A DNA stretch of 64,000 nt, taken from the NCBI RefSeq assembly GCF_014451325.2, contig NZ_JACSCH020000012.1:124001-188000 (forward strand), in the 5' to 3' direction. Source of the stretch: Streptomyces sp. CB02980 (GTDB lineage: Bacteria > Actinomycetota > Actinomycetes > Streptomycetales > Streptomycetaceae). The notes beneath the pieces were generated by a model. It was not told the DNA's origin. It did not search any database and worked only from the letters and a program-made list of their open reading frames with translations. Positions 36,314 through 44,200 of this stretch are shown in pieces. Both the position numbers and the translations under genes were made by a program. The stretch's first letter is position 1, and every line of letters starts with the position of its first letter.

Positions 36314-37099
36314 ATGTTCCGATCCAGGCTGGGCCGACGCAGGGGGACGGCCACTGCCCTGATCGCCGCGGCGTCATTGATGCTGACGCTCGGCGGCTGC
36401 GGAGTCGACACCGTCACCCCGCAGGACGCCCGGGGAGAGGGCGGAACGGACGACAAGGCGGGCGCCGCCGCCCGTCGCGTCGACTGCGCCAAGGTCAAGT
36501 GCATCGCGCTGACCTTCGACGCCGGGCCGGGCAAGGACACCCCCCGGCTCCTCGACATCCTCAAGGAGAAGCAGGTCCCCGCGACCTTCTTCCTGCTCGG
36601 CAGCAAGCACGTCGACCGCTATCCGAAGGTGGTCAAGCGCATAGCCGACGAGGGCCACGAGGTCGCCAACCACACCTGGACGCATCGGATCCTCACCGAT
36701 CTCGACGAGTCGGAGGTCCGCGACGAGCTGTCCCGCACCCAGGACGCCGTCGAGAAGATCACCGGCCGGAGGCCCACCCTCATGCGCCCGCCGCAGGGCC
36801 GCACCGACGGAGCGGTGTCCGACGTCAGCCGGGAACTGGGGCTGGCCCAGATCCTGTGGAGCATCACCGCCAAGGACTACTCCACCACCGACTCCGCCCT
36901 CATACGTCAGCGCGTGCTCGAGCAGGCGCACGGCGACGGGATCATCCTGCTCCACGACATCTACGACGGCACCGTCCCGGCCGTTCCCTCCATCATCGAC
37001 GAGCTCAAGCGGCGGGGCTTCACCTTCGTGACCGTGCCCGAACTGCTGGCCCCGGGCAAGGCGGAACCGGGCGCCGTGTACCGCCCCGAGAAGGACTGA
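36314..37099 (+). CDS. Polysaccharide deacetylase (NodB-like) lipoprotein
   Basis: 261 residues. A lipoprotein signal ends in LGGC with Cys29. The NodB homology domain covers ~60-245: TFDAGPG (motif 1, catalytic base Asp), NHTWTH (motif 2, metal His pair), LMRPPQGRTDG (motif 3), ILWSITAKDYS (motif 4) and IILLHDIYDG (motif 5). It should remove N-acetyl groups from peptidoglycan or another cell-surface glycan outside the membrane. Motif 1 has Ala in place of the more common second Asp (TFDDGP), which may weaken metal binding. ATG 36314 is chosen because it starts the signal peptide. Confidence 0.92.
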   Translation: MFRSRLGRRRGTATALIAAASLMLTLGGCGVDTVTPQDARGEGGTDDKAGAAARRVDCAKVKCIALTFDAGPGKDTPRLLDILKEKQVPATFFLLGSKHVDRYPKVVKRIADEGHEVANHTWTHRILTDLDESEVRDELSRTQDAVEKITGRRPTLMRPPQGRTDGAVSDVSRELGLAQILWSITAKDYSTTDSALIRQRVLEQAHGDGIILLHDIYDGTVPAVPSIIDELKRRGFTFVTVPELLAPGKAEPGAVYRPEKD

Positions 37100-37477
37100 C
37101 CAGACCACCCGAAACCGGGTGAGGTGTCTCACACCGCCCACAGGGGAACGCTCGGAACATTCGGGAGAGGTTCACCGTTCATACGTATGTGACGCCGAAG
37201 GGGCCCGGTCCCCAAGGTCCCCCCCATGAGGTGACCGCTCTTCGCGTCACGGCAGATCGGCCCCGGTTGGAATCCCCCGTCCAACCGGGGCTCTGTCGTT
37301 CCCGGCCACCCTTCCGCACGGCACGACAGTGGCGCGCGAGCGGCGCGCACCCCGGCGCGTTCGACCCGTTCGAGTGAGCCCCGGCATGGTGGCTCCGCCC
37401 TCGGGCAGTGATCATCCCGAGCGCCGAGGCGATCACTCGCCGGTCGCTCCGACCAGGGACGATCGAAGGGGGACCCC
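37100..37477. other. Gene-less stretch with terminator and promoter signals
   Basis: 378 bp between the deacetylase and a lipoprotein gene, with no coding frame of good composition on either strand. It holds a strong hairpin (37260-37291), a palindrome catacgtatg near 37180 and, at the right end, the AAGGGGGA ribosome binding site of the next gene. Confidence 0.6.
37260..37291 (+). terminator. Hairpin terminator after the deacetylase
   Basis: gccccggttgga pairs perfectly with tccaaccggggc around an 8-nt loop, followed by tctgtcgtt. It lies 160 bp after the stop, so it may end a long 3' UTR. Confidence 0.65.
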
Positions 37478-38191
37478 ATGTTTCGCACCACCCCGCGCAC
37501 CCGACGTGCGCTCCTGACCGCGGCCGCCGCGCTCCTGCTGTCCGGCTGTACCGCCGTCGGGCCCGGAGCCCCCACGACCCCCGGCGTCCCCTCCGGCAAG
37601 GCGGCCCAGGACGCGCTCCTCAAGGCCGCCGAACACCGGCTCGTCGTGGACTGCCTGAGCCGCCGGGGGCTCTCGCCGGCATCCAGGCCCCGCGCCCCGG
37701 ACGAGGAGCGGAAGCTCCAGACGGCGCTGTTCGGCGCCGGTCCTCGGGAACTCTCCGTCACCCTCGCCACAGGCGCCACCGTCACCGCCCATGAGGACGG
37801 CTGTGTCGCCGGTGCCCGCCAGCGGCTCTACGGCGACCAGCGCCGCTGGTTCCGGGCCCAGGTCGTCGTCGACAACCTCCGCGCCGAGGCCCAGGCCCGG
37901 ATGCGCGACGACCCCACCCACCGAGCGGCACTCGACCGGTGGACCCGATGCGTCGCACCACCGGGCAGCCCCCGCCCCGACCGTCCCGATCCGGCCGTCG
38001 CCGCCCGCTGCTCCCGCGAGAGCGGACTCGACGAGGTCCGTGAGCGCCTGGAGGCCGCCGAGCTGGCCACGGTGCGCGCGCTGCGCCGGGACGAGCTCAC
38101 CACATACCGGCAGCTGCGCGACCGCGCACTGCGGCAGGCAGTCGAACTGCCCGCGCCCATCCGACCGCAGAAAGGCACCATCCTCTCGTGA
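37478..38191 (+). CDS. Secreted lipoprotein of unknown function
   Basis: 237 residues. Lipobox LLSGC with Cys24. The mature part is helical, Arg/Glu-rich and has four more cysteines in two pairs (VVDCLSRRG/HEDGCVAGA and RWTRCVAPP/AARCSRESG). Not recognised. Its TGA overlaps the GTG of the next gene, so the two form an operon. Confidence 0.8.
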   Translation: MFRTTPRTRRALLTAAAALLLSGCTAVGPGAPTTPGVPSGKAAQDALLKAAEHRLVVDCLSRRGLSPASRPRAPDEERKLQTALFGAGPRELSVTLATGATVTAHEDGCVAGARQRLYGDQRRWFRAQVVVDNLRAEAQARMRDDPTHRAALDRWTRCVAPPGSPRPDRPDPAVAARCSRESGLDEVRERLEAAELATVRALRRDELTTYRQLRDRALRQAVELPAPIRPQKGTILS

Positions 38192-38559
38192 AGCGACTTC
38201 TCGTCACCGCCGCCGCGGCCCTGTTCGCCGCCACCTCCGGCCTCGCCCTCGCGACCTCCGCCGGCGCGGCCGAATGCCCCAGCGGCGAGTTCTGCGTCTG
38301 GCAGGACTCCAACTTCGGTGGCCAGCGCGCCAACTGGAGCGGGGACGACGGCTGGTGGGAGAGCTGGATCTCCGACACCGACTCCTCCTGGGCCAACCAC
38401 GGCATCTCCGGACCCGGCATCAAGGACCACGTCAAGGTCTACGAGAGCGCCTGGCAGGGCGGCAGCATGACCATCTGTCTCGCTCCGGGCCAGGAGGTCG
38501 GCTACAACGGCGCGGCCAACGACCGGGGTGACTCCCACACCTGGTCGATGGGCTGCTGA
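38188..38559 (+). CDS. Secreted peptidase inhibitor I36-type protein
   Basis: 123 residues from GTG 38188, overlapping the upstream stop. A Sec signal peptide (LLVTAAAALFAATSGLALA, cleavage after AGA) leads to a beta-gamma-crystallin-like domain of the I36/SMI family: CPSGEFCVWQDSNFGGQRANW, then HVKVYESAWQGGSMTICLAPGQEVGY and a terminal Cys. The streptomycete prototype inhibits extracellular metalloproteases; the target here is not known. Confidence 0.88.
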   Translation: MKRLLVTAAAALFAATSGLALATSAGAAECPSGEFCVWQDSNFGGQRANWSGDDGWWESWISDTDSSWANHGISGPGIKDHVKVYESAWQGGSMTICLAPGQEVGYNGAANDRGDSHTWSMGC

Positions 38560-38600
38560 CACCCGCTCCACGAGCCCTCCCCGCGTCGTGGAACGGTCGC

Positions 38601-38639
38601 CCGTGCCCCTCCCCGCTCACCGGGCGGGGAGGGGCACGG
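38601..38639. terminator. Bidirectional terminator between the I36 gene and hmp
   Basis: A perfect 16-bp stem (ccgtgcccctccccgc with gcggggaggggcacgg, 7-nt loop) lies between two converging genes. Confidence 0.85.
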
Positions 38640-38648
38640 CGCGGCCCG

Positions 38649-39836
38649 TCAGTTCTCGTTGCCCAGCCACAGGTCGGGGCCGAAGACCTCGTAGTGGATG
38701 TCGGCTGCCGCGACGCCCCGGCCGACGAGGGCGCCGCGGACGGTACGGAGGAAGGGCAGCGGTCCACAGAGGTACGCCGTGACGCCGGCCGGCAGGTCGA
38801 GCGCCGTGACGTCCGCGCGGCCCGTCCGGGCTCCGGAGTCGCCCGGCTCCTCGTACCAGAGGTGCAGCGTCCCCTGCGGCAGCGCGTCCACGAGGCGGCG
38901 CAGTTCGGCGGCGTGAGCGTGGGACGCGGGCGCGCGGTCGGCGTGGACGACGACGACCGGCCGGGTCGAACCCGTGGCCGCGAGGTGGTCGAGCATCGCC
39001 AGCATCGGGGTGCTGCCGATCCCCGCGGAGGCAAGGAGCAGCGGGCTCTCACCCTCGGGCAGGACCAGGTCGCCGAACGGGGAGGAGACGTCCACGGTGT
39101 CGCCCTCGCGTGCGTGGTCGTGCATCCAGGACGAGACCTCGCCGGCCGGGTCGCCGGCGACCCGCTTGACGGTGATCCGCCACTGCGGGTGACCGGGGGC
39201 GGCGGACAGGCTGTACTGGCGGATCTGCCGGGCACCGTCGGGCAGGGCGACCTGGACGCTCACGTACTGGCCGGGCAGGAACGCTGCCGTGGGCGTCCCG
39301 TCGGTGTGCCGCATGACGAAGGAGACGGTGTCGGACGTCTCCTCCCGCCGCTCGGCGATCTCCATCGACCGCCAGACCTGGCCCTCGGCGACACCGGCCT
39401 GCTGGTAGAGCCGGGCCTCCACCGCGATCAGCGCGTTGGCCATCAGCCAGTACACCTCGTCCCAGGCCCGTGCGACCTCGGGAGTGACCGCGTCGCCGAG
39501 GACCTCGACGATCGCGGCGAAGAGGTGCTCGTGCACCGTCTTGTACTGCGCGGAGGTGACGCCGAGCGAGGCGTGCTTGTGGGCGATCCTCGACAGCATC
39601 ACGTCGGGACGCTCGTCGGGCCGCTCAAGCAGGGCGACGGCGAAGGCCGCTATGGAGCCCGCGAGCGCCTGCCGCTGCTCGCCGCTCGCCTGGTTGCCCC
39701 GGTTGAACAGGTCGCGCAGGAGCTCGGGATGGGCGGCGAAGAGGCGGCCGTAGAACCGCTCGGTGATCCGGTCGAGCGCGCCACCGACGGCGGGCAGAGT
39801 GGCGCGGACGACCGGGACGGCCTGCTCGGACAGCAT
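38649..39836 (-). CDS. hmp: Flavohaemoglobin (nitric oxide dioxygenase) Hmp
   Basis: 395 residues. The globin domain covers ~1-140, with the proximal His in HKHASLGVTSAQYKTVHEHL and Tyr/Glu of the distal and proximal networks present. The FAD domain contains RQYSLS and GEVSSWMHD, and the NAD domain SAGIGSTPMLAML with the terminal block CGPLPFLRTV and HYEVFGP. It converts NO and O2 to nitrate with NADH. ATG 39836 is chosen; a TTG at 39848 would place the start inside the operator. A putative NsrR site lies 12 nt upstream and nsrR itself is divergently placed nearby. Confidence 0.97.
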   Translation of the reverse strand: MLSEQAVPVVRATLPAVGGALDRITERFYGRLFAAHPELLRDLFNRGNQASGEQRQALAGSIAAFAVALLERPDERPDVMLSRIAHKHASLGVTSAQYKTVHEHLFAAIVEVLGDAVTPEVARAWDEVYWLMANALIAVEARLYQQAGVAEGQVWRSMEIAERREETSDTVSFVMRHTDGTPTAAFLPGQYVSVQVALPDGARQIRQYSLSAAPGHPQWRITVKRVAGDPAGEVSSWMHDHAREGDTVDVSSPFGDLVLPEGESPLLLASAGIGSTPMLAMLDHLAATGSTRPVVVVHADRAPASHAHAAELRRLVDALPQGTLHLWYEEPGDSGARTGRADVTALDLPAGVTAYLCGPLPFLRTVRGALVGRGVAAADIHYEVFGPDLWLGNEN

Positions 39837-39847
39837 GGGGACTCTCA

Positions 39848-39870
39848 ATCTGGTAGATGATCTACGTATT
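39848..39870. promoter_or_regulatory. Putative NsrR operator of hmp
   Basis: A 23-bp site centred on G39859 with a perfect core gtagat-g-atctac. It has the 11-1-11 layout of NsrR boxes and shares GGTA-N7-TACG and the central G with the site in front of nsrR. It overlaps the hmp leader. Confidence 0.72.
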
Positions 39871-39906
39871 TAAAGGTGTGCGTGCACGCCGTCGGGCGCG
39901 GACGAC

Positions 39907-40350
39907 TCAAAGGGTGGGTCGCGGGGTGAGGGAGAGGAGCAGGGGGCCGGTCGGGGAGTCGACCAGCTCTGTCACGGTCAGGGGGTCGAGCACGCGGTAG
40001 AACGCCTCCTGCGCCTCGCGCAGCGCCCCCCGCAGCCGGCAGGCGGTCCGCAGTGGGCACGGGGGATCGCCTTCGCAGGCGACGACCTCCTCCTCGCCCT
40101 CCAGGGTGCGGGCCAGCCAGCCCACCGAGGAGCGGCGACCCCGTTCCGTGAGGGCCAGACCGCCGCCGCGGCCGCGGCGCGCCTCGACCACGCCGAGGTG
40201 CTGGAGCCGGGTGACCACCTTCGCCATATGGGCGTAGGGGACGTCCATCGACTCCGCCACCTCTCGGGTGGTGACGGATTCCTCCGGTGCGGTGACCGCC
40301 AGGCGCATCACGGCGCGGAGTGCCAGGTCGGTGAACTTCGTCAGCCTCAC
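39907..40350 (-). CDS. nsrR: Nitric-oxide-sensing Rrf2 repressor NsrR
   Basis: 147 residues from GTG 40350. Rrf2 winged helix at the N-terminus (MRLTKFTDLALRAVMRLA, TTREVAESMDVPYAHMAKVV). The three cluster cysteines are Cys92, Cys98 and Cys104 in ACEGDPPCPLRTAC, matching the spacing known for the [4Fe-4S] NsrR of Streptomyces. It represses NO-detoxification genes until NO damages the cluster. Transcribed in the same direction as hmp with 70 bp between; an operator-like site precedes each. Confidence 0.96.
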   Translation of the reverse strand: MRLTKFTDLALRAVMRLAVTAPEESVTTREVAESMDVPYAHMAKVVTRLQHLGVVEARRGRGGGLALTERGRRSSVGWLARTLEGEEEVVACEGDPPCPLRTACRLRGALREAQEAFYRVLDPLTVTELVDSPTGPLLLSLTPRPTL

Positions 40351-40365
40351 GCCATGACCGTATCA

Positions 40366-40388
40366 AAGCGGTATCCGGCATACGCATT
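40366..40388. promoter_or_regulatory. Putative NsrR operator of nsrR (autoregulation)
   Basis: aagcggtatcc-g-gcatacgcatt is an imperfect 11-1-11 inverted repeat (outer AA/TT, inner GTAT/ATAC). It shares GGTA-N7-TACG with the hmp site and lies 15 bp upstream of the nsrR start. Confidence 0.68.
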
Positions 40389-40407
40389 AAGGGTTCCGGT
40401 GCTCGTC

Positions 40408-41334
40408 TCAGGAACGTCGTCGGTAGTGTCGCCACAGCCACCAGCCGCCCGAGACCAGGCAACTGGTGGTGAGGACGATCCCCACGACCGGCCACCGCCC
40501 GCCCGCGATGCGGATGTCCGTGACGATCACCAGGAAGAGGGCGACCGCCGGCAGCACGACGGAACCGACGGCCTTCAGACCCGCACGCGCCATGACGGGG
40601 TCGAGCCGTACACCGCGCGAGGAGCGCGGGTCGGGCGAGCCGGCGTAGAAGACGGTGGCCCGATCGGTCACGCGTGTGGTTCCCCGGTAGTACCCGACGG
40701 CCATGTACGGGAGCCAGACCAGCGGCGCCACCAGACCGACCAGGAACACGGCGCCGAGGAGTGCCCACCTGCCGATGCGGACCCATCGGCCGGCCTCGTC
40801 GTCCGGCGTGACGAGGCCGAGGAGCTTCGCCATCCGGACGATCAGGTCCCGGAACGCCGCCATGCGCCCCCGGCCGCCTCCGCTTCCCGGCCGGGTTCCG
40901 GCCGGGTCGAGCGCGGCCCGCGCGGTCTCGGTGTCCCCGTACACCCCTTGCAGGACGAGGAGTTCGGCACCGCGCTGCGGGTCCGTGGAGTCCCGCCCGT
41001 CGACGGCGGCGATCTCGAGGACGGTCCGCACCTGGGTGAGGAGCGCGCCGCAGAAGGCCAAGGGGATGAGCAGCAGGAAGGGCCCGCCGACGAACGCGCC
41101 CTCCGCCGTCACCGCCCGTCGTCCACGGGTCACGACCAGGGCGCGCAGCGCGGCGGCGTCGGCCTCGGGGTGGGCCTCCCGGAGGCGGTCGACGCTCGGA
41201 CCGGCGCCCGGGCCCAGATGGCGCAGAGCGAAGGACGCGAGCGACTCCGGAAGCCTGCCGGGCTCCGCCAGGACCTCCTTCAGCAGGGATCCGGCGAGCC
41301 CGGCGGCCGGTGCCGCCCGCGTCCTCTTCCGCAC
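40408..41334 (-). CDS. Multi-spanning membrane protein of unknown function
   Basis: 308 residues from GTG 41334. Four or five hydrophobic segments are visible: GPFLLLIPLAFCGALLTQV, WALLGAVFLVGLVAPLVWLPYMA, GSVVLPAVALFLVIVTDI and WPVVGIVLTTSCLVSGGWWLW. The first third is a soluble helical region with LALRHLGP-like patterns. The order (helical region, Gly/Ala-rich membrane pair, LVLQGVYGD) recalls EcsC-type proteins, but I would not assign that. Follows the SHOCT gene by 36 bp in the same direction. Confidence 0.72.
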   Translation of the reverse strand: MRKRTRAAPAAGLAGSLLKEVLAEPGRLPESLASFALRHLGPGAGPSVDRLREAHPEADAAALRALVVTRGRRAVTAEGAFVGGPFLLLIPLAFCGALLTQVRTVLEIAAVDGRDSTDPQRGAELLVLQGVYGDTETARAALDPAGTRPGSGGGRGRMAAFRDLIVRMAKLLGLVTPDDEAGRWVRIGRWALLGAVFLVGLVAPLVWLPYMAVGYYRGTTRVTDRATVFYAGSPDPRSSRGVRLDPVMARAGLKAVGSVVLPAVALFLVIVTDIRIAGGRWPVVGIVLTTSCLVSGGWWLWRHYRRRS

Positions 41335-41370
41335 GTCCGGGTGCGCCTTCCTGTCATGCGCTCCTGGGGC

Positions 41371-41772
41371 TCAGGCCAGGACCTTGGCCTTCGCCTTCTC
41401 GAACTCCTCGGGCGTGATCGCGCCCTTGTCCTTCAGCTCCGCCAGCCGGGCCAGCTCGTGGGCGGCGCCGCCGCCACCGCCCTCCTGGGGGCCGGCGGTC
41501 TTGCGGATGTAGTCCTGGAACGCGGCCTCGCTCTCCTTGGCCCGCTTGACGTCACGCTCGCCCATGCTCCTGCCCCGGGCGATCACGTAGACCAGCACGC
41601 CGAGGTACGGGAGCACGATGCAGAAGATCAGCCAGCCCGCCTTGGCCCAGCCGTTCAGCGAGTGGTCCCGGAAGATGTCGCCGATCACCTTGAAGAGCAG
41701 GAACAGCCACATGATCCAGAGGAAGAACCACAGCATGGTCCAGAAGAGGTTGAGGAGAGGGTAGTCGTCCAT
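41371..41772 (-). CDS. PLDc_N/SHOCT-domain membrane protein
   Basis: 133 residues. Two membrane helices (LFWTMLWFFLWIMWLFLLF and AGWLIFCIVLPYLGVLVYVIA) form a PLDc_N domain. A short linker leads to a SHOCT motif (LARLAELKDKGAITPEEFEKAKAKVLA). SHOCT pieces are thought to mediate oligomerisation. Divergent from two small genes, one of which also ends in SHOCT. Confidence 0.92.
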   Translation of the reverse strand: MDDYPLLNLFWTMLWFFLWIMWLFLLFKVIGDIFRDHSLNGWAKAGWLIFCIVLPYLGVLVYVIARGRSMGERDVKRAKESEAAFQDYIRKTAGPQEGGGGGAAHELARLAELKDKGAITPEEFEKAKAKVLA

Positions 41773-41932
41773 TCCGGCGCACTCCGTTCCCGCACCGGCC
41801 GGGGAAGCCGGGCATGGAGCGAGTTTCACCCAGCGCGGCCGCCTCCGCATGTCGTGGCCGCCGGCTCCACGTGCGGGCCCCCGGCCGCCGTGTTCGGATG
41901 GAGGCCGCGTACCGCACGAGGAACGGAGTGCC

Positions 41933-42373
41933 ATGGGGCCGGTGGAATGTGTCGTGCTCGCCTTCCCGGGGGAGCGGCTGAAGGTGGCGGCGGTGACGGC
42001 CTTGGCGGATCTGCGCCGAGAGGGGCAGGTGCGGCTCGTCGACTCGCTCGTCGTGGTCAAGTCGGCCGGCGGAGAGGTGTCCACCTCCGAACTCGTCGAG
42101 TACGAGGAGTACGACGAGGCCACCGCCGAGATCGGCCCCGAGGTGAACCTGCTCGGCCCCGAGGACGCCGAGGAGGCCGCCGAGACACTCGAACCCGGCT
42201 CGTGCGCCCTGATGCTGCTCGTCGAACACGTCTGGGCCGCCCGTGCCGCGGACGCGATCCGCGAGGCCGGTGGCCGTATCGCGGGGACCGTGCGGGTGCC
42301 GCCCGAATACGTCCGGCAGGCACAGGACGCCCACCGCGAGGCCGTGGCGGGCGCCGTGGCCGAAAGGAGCTGA
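41933..42373 (+). CDS. DUF6325-like (DUF1269-related) protein
   Basis: 146 residues. MGPVECVVLAFPGERLKVAAVTALADLRREGQVRLVDSLVVVKS, an acidic middle, then LEPGSCALMLLVEHVWAARAADAIREAGGRI. The pattern fits the DUF6325/DUF1269 group, seen here from memory, which often accompanies SHOCT proteins. ATG 41933 has AACGGAG 5 nt upstream. Followed 2 bp later by the SHOCT gene. Confidence 0.82.
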   Translation: MGPVECVVLAFPGERLKVAAVTALADLRREGQVRLVDSLVVVKSAGGEVSTSELVEYEEYDEATAEIGPEVNLLGPEDAEEAAETLEPGSCALMLLVEHVWAARAADAIREAGGRIAGTVRVPPEYVRQAQDAHREAVAGAVAERS

Positions 42374-42375
42374 CG

Positions 42376-42747
42376 ATGTTCCTGCGACGCCGTCCCCTCG
42401 GACGCCCTGTCATCCGGCCCGCCGGAGCGCCGCTCCTGCGCGGCGCGCTCGTCGGCGGCGCGGCCTACGCGGCCGGCCGGAGCTCCGCCCGGGCCGCACG
42501 CCGCGAACAGGACCAGGAGGAGGCCATCGCCGATCTCCAGGCCCAGCAGCAGTCCATGGCCGCCGCTCCACCGGCCCCGAGCGCGCCACCGGCCGCCGCA
42601 CCCGTCCCGGTCGCCCCCGCCGCACCGGCCTCCGGCGGGGCGCCCTCGGTGACCGATCAGCTCGTCCGACTGGGCGAACTCGCCCAGCAAGGGCTGCTCA
42701 CCCCCGAGGAGTTCGCGGCCGCCAAGGCCGAACTCCTGGGCGTCTGA
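42376..42747 (+). CDS. Small SHOCT-domain protein
   Basis: 123 residues from ATG 42376 (AAAGGAG 8 nt upstream). A basic N-terminus and a short Gly/Ala stretch (LLRGALVGGAAYAAGRSSARAA), a Gln-rich helix, a long Ala/Pro linker, then SHOCT (LVRLGELAQQGLLTPEEFAAAKAELLGV). A much longer open frame continues upstream, but only this part has a proper start and composition. Cotranscribed with the DUF6325-like gene. Confidence 0.88.
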   Translation: MFLRRRPLGRPVIRPAGAPLLRGALVGGAAYAAGRSSARAARREQDQEEAIADLQAQQQSMAAAPPAPSAPPAAAPVPVAPAAPASGGAPSVTDQLVRLGELAQQGLLTPEEFAAAKAELLGV

Positions 42748-42796
42748 GGGGCTCGGGGCGCGGACGCGAAGAGGAGCGGCTCCGTCAGAGTCGGCC

Positions 42797-42880
42797 TTCA
42801 AGCACCGCCCTTAAGGCACCGCCCTTCATGCACCGTGCCTCATGCACCGTGCCTCACGCGCCGTGCCTCAGGCGCCGCGC
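42797..42880. repeat. 14-bp tandem repeat at the 3' end of the peroxiredoxin gene
   Basis: Six imperfect copies of tcatgcaccgtgcc. The last copy runs into the C-terminal codons of the leftward peroxiredoxin gene (stop at 42868). Confidence 0.85.
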
Positions 42881-43317
42881 AGGGCCGCGAGCGCGCGGTC
42901 GGCATGGGCGCTCATGCGCAGCTCGCTGCGTACGACCTCCCGCACCCGCCGGTCCTGGCCGATCACGAACGTCACCCGCTTCGTCGGCGCGAGCGAGAAC
43001 CCGCGCTTCACGCCGAACCTGTCGCGCACGGCACCGTCCGGGTCCGACAGCAGGGGATAGCCGAGGGAGTGCCGCTCGGCGAATTCCTGCTGCCGCTCCA
43101 CGGGGTCCGTGCTGATGCCGACGGGCAGAGCGCCGACGCCGCGGAACTCGGCCGCGAGATCCCGGAAGTGGCACGCCTCGGCGGTGCAGCCGGGGGTGAG
43201 TGCCGCCGGGTAGAAGAAGAGGACGACCGGCCCTTCGGCCAGCAGCCCGCTCAGGGAACGCGCGGCTCCCGTCTCGTCCGGCAGGCTGAAGTCCTCGACG
43301 AGGTCACCGACGTTCAT
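42868..43317 (-). CDS. bcp: Thioredoxin-dependent peroxiredoxin (Bcp/PrxQ type)
   Basis: 149 residues. Peroxidatic Cys in FFYPAALTPGCTAEACHF with the resolving Cys five residues on, as in PrxQ/BCP enzymes. GISTDPVERQQEFAERHSLGYPLLSDP matches the family middle. It reduces hydroperoxides with thioredoxin. The usual Thr of TPxxTPGC is retained; the common FYP-KD is FYP-AA here. Confidence 0.92.
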   Translation of the reverse strand: MNVGDLVEDFSLPDETGAARSLSGLLAEGPVVLFFYPAALTPGCTAEACHFRDLAAEFRGVGALPVGISTDPVERQQEFAERHSLGYPLLSDPDGAVRDRFGVKRGFSLAPTKRVTFVIGQDRRVREVVRSELRMSAHADRALAALRGA

Positions 43318-43444
43318 AGAGGCCCGTCCCCGATCCGTACGTGCTCCGCCACCGGCGCGTCCGGTGGCCGGCCGGTGACGTTACCGCACGGTAGGACTCG
43401 CCGTCACCCTTTCGGGTGCCCGGTCAAGCCCCGGTCGTGCCCGG

Positions 43445-44053
43445 TCACGCTTGGTGTGCCGAAGTCGTCGCAGTCGCAGTCGCAGTCGCCCCGCCGCGGG
43501 CCGTGGCGCGCCGGTCGAGCACGGTGAGGGCGCGCTCGCCCCAGCGCAGGTTCTCCTCCTCGAAGAACCGGCCGCGCATCAGCGTGAGGTACGGGCCGAC
43601 CCGCTCCGCCTCGTTGAGGTACGTCTCCTCGTCCCGTCCGGCGAGCATCCACTCCCGCAGCCGGTCGTAGCGGGCCAGCTTGGCCCGCGACGTCTCCATC
43701 CGCTGGGCCACGAACCCGCGGACGGCCGCCGTGTCACCCCCATCGCAGGCCTGGACCTGGACCAGCAGCTCGTCCCGTACGGCGCTGGGGCGCGGCGGCG
43801 TGGCCGTGTAGGCGGCCAGATCCCGCATCCCCGGCTCCGTGAGGCTGAACATCCGCTTGTTGGGACGCCGTTCCTGCTCCACCACGCGCGCCGTGATCAG
43901 GCCGGCCTCGGCGAGCTTGTCCAGCTCGCGGTAGAGCTGCTGCGGGGTGGCGGCCCAGAAGTTGGCGACGGACACGTCGAAGATCTTGGCAAGGTCGTAT
44001 CCGGATGCCTCGCCCTCCAGGAGAGCTGCGAGGACGGCGTGCTTGAGGGACAT
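43445..44053 (-). CDS. PadR-family transcriptional regulator
   Basis: 202 residues. PadR winged helix (SLKHAVLAALLEGEASGYDLAKIFDVSVANFWAATPQQLYRELDKLAEAGLI) followed by the Vir_act_alpha_C dimerisation helices; the Ala/Thr tail is disordered. Divergent to an SRPBCC gene. A perfect inverted repeat 20 bp upstream of its start is the likely operator for both. Confidence 0.94.
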   Translation of the reverse strand: MSLKHAVLAALLEGEASGYDLAKIFDVSVANFWAATPQQLYRELDKLAEAGLITARVVEQERRPNKRMFSLTEPGMRDLAAYTATPPRPSAVRDELLVQVQACDGGDTAAVRGFVAQRMETSRAKLARYDRLREWMLAGRDEETYLNEAERVGPYLTLMRGRFFEEENLRWGERALTVLDRRATARGGATATATATTSAHQA

Positions 44054-44072
44054 CCCGACACGCTAGCAGCAC

Positions 44073-44102
44073 GTTGAATAGTTTCCTCCGCACCTATTCA
44101 AC
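44073..44102. promoter_or_regulatory. Inverted-repeat operator between PadR and SRPBCC genes
   Basis: gttgaatag and ctattcaac form a perfect 9-bp inverted repeat with a 12-bp spacer. The arms also resemble core promoter elements on both strands (TTGAAT/TATTCA), so the regulator would block RNA polymerase directly. Confidence 0.65.
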
Positions 44103-44200
44103 CGGCGATCCCCAGGCCGGACGGGGGTCCTACGCTGGCACGTCCGTCCGGCGCCTGCCTAGGCTGGAGGGAGGGGACGGCAGACCCGAGGGGCAGCGCG

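Noticed and set aside
37260..37291. A T-arm-like sequence (ggttggaatccccc) suggesting a tRNA
   Set aside because: The whole element is one continuous 12-bp hairpin and there is no acceptor, D or anticodon arm around it; treated as a terminator.
40198..42375. An ~720-codon upstream extension of the small SHOCT gene
   Set aside because: The extension runs antisense to three well-supported genes and has no coherent composition. Only the part from ATG 42376 is coding.
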